DNA of 64,000 nucleotides from Leptasterias polaris (taxonomy: Eukaryota; Echinodermata; Asteroidea; Forcipulatida; Asteriidae), in contig JAZGTN010000027.1 of the NCBI GenBank assembly GCA_037783415.1, positions 1 through 64,000 on the forward strand. Reading direction: 5' to 3'. Below are positions 60,436 to 64,000 of the stretch, in pieces. Under the pieces are notes generated by a model. The model was not told the origin of the DNA. It ran no database searches and was given only the letters and a program-made list of their open reading frames with translations. Position 1 is the first letter of the stretch. Each line of letters starts with the position of its first letter. A program made the position numbers and the translations under genes.

Positions 60436-60811
60436 TCAAAACCGACTTTAGTACTGTGTCTGATTTGTGTTATTTTTAACCAGGAAAGTGTGTTGACATC
60501 TGGTGGCTTACAGTTTTACAAATTAGTTTGTTTATGAATAAGATGTGATTTATCAATATTTTATTCATGCAAATTGTTTCATTGGGTTAACCACCCATAG
60601 GGGAACCTCTGGCCAATTTTCCAATTTATATATTTTTTTATTTTGTGTAAAAAACTTTTAGGGTAACTATTAATGCATTATTTACAGTGTTATTTTTTAA
60701 ATTGCATTTTTGGCCTTGGTGCCCAATCTACTGGCCTTGGTGCCCTCCAAAATTTGGCTTGCTCCAAGGCCAAAGTGGCCTTGCCCTAAAAATGTTGAAG
60801 TTTGAGGCCTG

Positions 60812-61865
60812 GCAGTCATTTAAAGTTTAAATTTAAATGCATGGCGTTACACTATTTACTAATATTAGATAAACGCATTTGCCCATGGTTTCCTCCTCAA
60901 ATTGTACACCGCTGGAATCACTGGTACCGCTCCCACCACAGCCCATCTTCCCAGTGCTGCTGCACTATTCAATACAGGGCACTGCTAGCGTTAAAACAAA
61001 CTATTTTCTAATTTAGACAATCACAAACAAGTAATTTATCACTTTAAAACTTATAAATTCTGCTTAAAAATCAGAAAGACGCAGCATCTGGATGAGAAAC
61101 TGATGTCTGTCATCCAAGTACCCTTAAAGAACCACCACTAGCTGACTCCACAACTGGAAAGCAGACAAGCAATATACCCAGCCTAAACCAACACTCAAGG
61201 ATGTTACTTTCTGTGTACACTCTCTATAGATAGAGGGTTGGATAACATCGGTCTTGCAGACTGCCTGCCAAGAGAGCCCTCGTTGGTGACACACTTCACA
61301 TGAAGTTACGATGAATCAGAATCACATCATGTTACCACTACCCATAATCCCCTCTCCCTCCCACCCAAAGACAATACATCATCACCTCCGCTAATTTAAT
61401 GAGCGGGACAGATCAGTTTGCCTTGGGTTGACTGAGATGATGCTGATGATGATGTCACGTGATATTGATAATGATGATGACATTGTTGAATGTTAATGAT
61501 AATTATCTTAGCATTCCCTATTCTAACTTTAAATCAGCAGCAACGGTCATCTCTTTGTGTATACTTTGCAGAAGTGTACATTTCACAGAGACAATTTTGT
61601 GGACTTTGAGCCAGTGGACACATCTCCAAGCACTTTTTGCAATACACTTTTTTGTTGCAGTATGAGAGGAATAAGAACAGTGTCATCATCATCTTCTAGC
61701 TTCTCTGTACCCAGTATTCAATTAGGTCTGTATACATTAACTGGACAAGCTAAAGATGCATTGGACTGGTCATAAATTGCATTTTCAATTGAGAAAATTG
61801 AGCGTTGACTGAGTCAGTACAGACTACAAGTACTTGTGCTGGATTCAAACCTATCAATGCTTGAA
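60812..61865. other. Noncoding stretch
   Basis: No exon or element was recognised. A GAT-rich low-complexity patch (GATGATGATG) occurs near 61436-61485. Confidence 0.55.
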
Positions 61866-61869
61866 TTAA

Positions 61870-62225
61870 AGGCACTGAACAATGTTTGGTAATTATCAAA
61901 GACCAGTATTGTCACTCGGTGTATCCCAACATATGCATAAAATAACAAACCTGTGAAAATTTGGGCTGAATCGGTCATCGAAGTTGCAAGAAAATAAAGA
62001 AAGAAAAAACACCCTTGTTGCACAATTTTGTGTGCTTTCAGATGCTAATAAAAGTCTTCATGCATGAAGTCTTTTATTATTTTAGTGTGAAGTTACCTCT
62101 TTCTCAAAAACTACGTTACTTCAGAGGGAGTGGTTTCTACTATCAACAGCTCTCTGTTGCTCGTTACCAAGTTAGTTTTTATGCTAATATATATTTTGAG
62201 TAATTACCAAACGTGTTCAGTGCCT
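61870..62225. mobile_element. Kolobok-like MITE with intact TTAA duplication
   Basis: AGGCACTGAACAATGTTTGG at 61870 faces CCAAACGTGTTCAGTGCCT ending at 62225, with a one-base length difference. TTAA stands directly outside both (61866-61869 and 62226-62229). Interior motifs include CATATGCATAAAATAACAAACC and GAAAAAACACCCTTGTTGC. No coding capacity. I recall this family as highly repeated in sea stars. It is the intact relative of the split copy at 58917-59880. Confidence 0.85.
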
Positions 62226-62229
62226 TTAA

Positions 62230-64000
62230 CTTGAATGAATAGCTTTCTTTCGATGGAAACACCAATCTTACAAACAACTTTCTAAATATAACTGGAAGTA
62301 ACTTCCACATGTTCTTTAGTCTCTCTCTCCTTCCTGTCCTTGCACTGTGGTTGGTCATCATCTGGGGAGTTTATCACTCCTCAAAATAATAAGAGCATCT
62401 TCACATTTATATCATTTGACATAAACTCATTGAAAAAAAGGGTCCATTGCTTAACAAAGAATAGAAAGGATTTCTAGCTTGCTCCATACTTACAACAAAA
62501 TTAATTGTGAAACTCGAGCCATGAAATCTTTTTCCACACAGAGAAGACCTATTTTAATTGTAAGTCTTTTGAAAAACTAAATAAATGAGACCGACAATCA
62601 ACATAAATAATTCGCCTGATGATCAGATGACCAGGCAAATGGTGTAAAGGGTGAAGCTGCCCGGATGTATGATATGGCCATCTGGTGCTAAGGTAAGGTT
62701 TCTGTCCTCTCCGACCAAATCACCCTTGTTAGGAATTCATAGCCCTCTCCCAAATGAGGGCCACACACCTGCTCCATGCCTTCCCATAATCCTTAGTGCA
62801 TTGATGCAAAGAAAAGATCCATCATCCATGGTCGTCGCAGGACTCTTTTTGGTATCCATAGCATACCCTCTCAGTATCCCCCAATTTGGCCAAAGAGTGT
62901 ATGTAATTACAAAGAGGTATGCACGGGCTTAGGTTTTTAATGAGCAGATGATTAGTTAGATAATTGCCCTAGGAATATCTTGGTGAGAGATGTTCAAGTA
63001 TCAATAACCGGTGCTTGATGAGCGTACCGCCTGCAATCAGAAGTTTAATTTTCATTGTGGTTTTCAAGTTCAAGTGATTAATGACGCAAAGTTTAGCAAG
63101 GCACAACACACACAATACAGTCATATATGGTTATAACCCACACCTAGCCTTTGAATTTTACAAATGAAAATAGATGGCCCACAAATCTTCCCACTCAGTA
63201 CTGTTTCCCAAAGAGCAATTTAAACCAACATCAGCACCCTTGATAAAACCTTTCCAAGAAATGTTAAAACTCTTCTTTTAACTTCATTTTAAAAAAAACC
63301 ATCAAACAAGTCCTTGTGAGGAATTTTTAATGCTGTCCATCAACAGGCACTATTAACCAAACAACTAGATCCCTCAATGTTTGTATTAAACTCACCACCC
63401 CAGAAGGCTGGCCATGATTCAACAATAAGCACACACACTGCCATACTAGATTTTAACTCTAACAATAAAAAGCATTCCTTGTTGATTCCAAGGTAAATGT
63501 CACTTCATTTTAGGGGCTGTATTGAGTTGATTCAGTGGCGAGGTCTTTGGAAGGAACACCCCTCAGTATCAATGGGGATGAATGTTGAGAGTTCAAAAAG
63601 CCTCAATTTATCTGCACATTTATGCCAATGCTTAATGCTTAAATCAAGGTTATGAAAATCATGTATTATATTCAGAATGAGATTGGTGTTAGGGTCAGGG
63701 GAAATTGTTAGGGGAAGCCTTAGCTGAAAACGGAGGAAGTCTTGAAGGTTTACTGGGCAGTGCACTAATAATAGGATAAGGTTATTATCATGGGTAGGGT
63801 TTCGGTTCAATGGATCTTGAACTTTGAAGAATCCATAAAGTTCATACCAGTACCAATCCTCTCTGTTTTATATCTCATAAGAAACTGTTAATGTCAAGAA
63901 AGTAGCTTTAAAAGATTCCCAAAATCATCTGTTGATTTCTTTGAAGTTTGAGCGCCTCAATTGAAATAAGCCCCAATATGAACATGCTCAAAAACCCTGA
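62230..64000. other. Noncoding stretch to the window end
   Basis: No exon was recognised. Frames 62651-62932 plus and 63532-63810 minus have no domain. Confidence 0.55.

Larger units (their letters stand above)
53879..60811. mobile_element. Outer hAT-like inverted ends bounding a 6.9-kb nested island
   Basis: CAGGCCTCAAACTTC at 53879 faces GAAGTTTGAGGCCTG ending at 60811, a perfect 15-bp inverted pair. GCAGTC stands immediately outside both (53873-53878 and 60812-60817), a possible 6-bp target duplication. For about 100 bp further in, the ends share diverged GGTGCCC/GGGCACC and GGCCG(T/A)GG-type motifs in inverse orientation. CAG-starting ends suggest hAT. Most of the interior is explained by other insertions. 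Alternatively these are two separate short copies of the same family in opposite orientation. No transposase was seen. Confidence 0.6.

Noticed and set aside
1..64000. A previously undescribed defence or signalling system
   Set aside because: Both strands were read for clustered genes or conserved enzymatic motifs. Only one host exon and mobile-element remnants are supportable.

Overview
The window is nuclear DNA of an animal, most likely an echinoderm and probably a sea star. It is AT-rich and gene-poor, with at most one recognisable coding exon bounded by GT-AG splice signals, and it is dense in short transposable elements. The echinoderm placement rests on my recollection of two repeat families (ends AGGCACTGAAC with TTAA flanks, and AGGGACACGTTGCC) as abundant in asteroid genomes. 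No database search was possible. Nothing prokaryotic is present: no operons, no CRISPR, and no rRNA or functional tRNA gene.

Genes. The only well-supported coding piece is an internal exon on the minus strand at 9265-9779. It encodes a glutamine/histidine/methionine-rich stretch of a probable transcriptional co-regulator that I could not name. No flanking exon could be recognised, so the rest of the window is read as very long introns and/or intergenic DNA. A second real coding remnant, at about 56135-57034 minus, is the C-terminal half of a LINE-2/CR1-type reverse transcriptase (YADD box) and belongs to a mobile element.

Layout. 1-9264: unique-looking intronic or intergenic sequence with a poly-G run and two repeat fragments. 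9265-9779: the polyQ exon. 9780-20400: noncoding, with a perfect 16-bp hairpin and old LINE and foldback remnants. 20402-20809: a tRNA-Leu-headed SINE. 23697-26676: a 2.98-kb TA-flanked element rich in ACGTTG-type motifs, with a 111-bp array at one end. 29348-34606: two copies of a PIF/Harbinger-like MITE with mosaic short repeats between them. 38807-39023: a Kolobok-like MITE sitting in the centre of a palindrome. 39341-40624: a hAT-like element. 41870-42208: a 55-bp tandem array. 42367-42534: a foldback. 42535-53878: mostly unique sequence, including an AT-rich homeodomain-site cluster. 53879-60811: a nested transposon island (hAT-like outer ends, a long fold-back, a TA-flanked element interrupted by the LINE, and a 700-bp insertion in an older element). 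61870-62225: a second Kolobok-like MITE.

The parts interact mainly as genome parasites. The SINE tail has the same layout as the LINE tail, as expected if the SINE uses the LINE's enzyme. The MITEs carry only ends for transposases encoded elsewhere. I found no convincing previously undescribed cellular system. The most unusual structures are the 2.98-kb arrayed element, the fold-back at 54849-55571, and the MITE that landed exactly in a palindrome.
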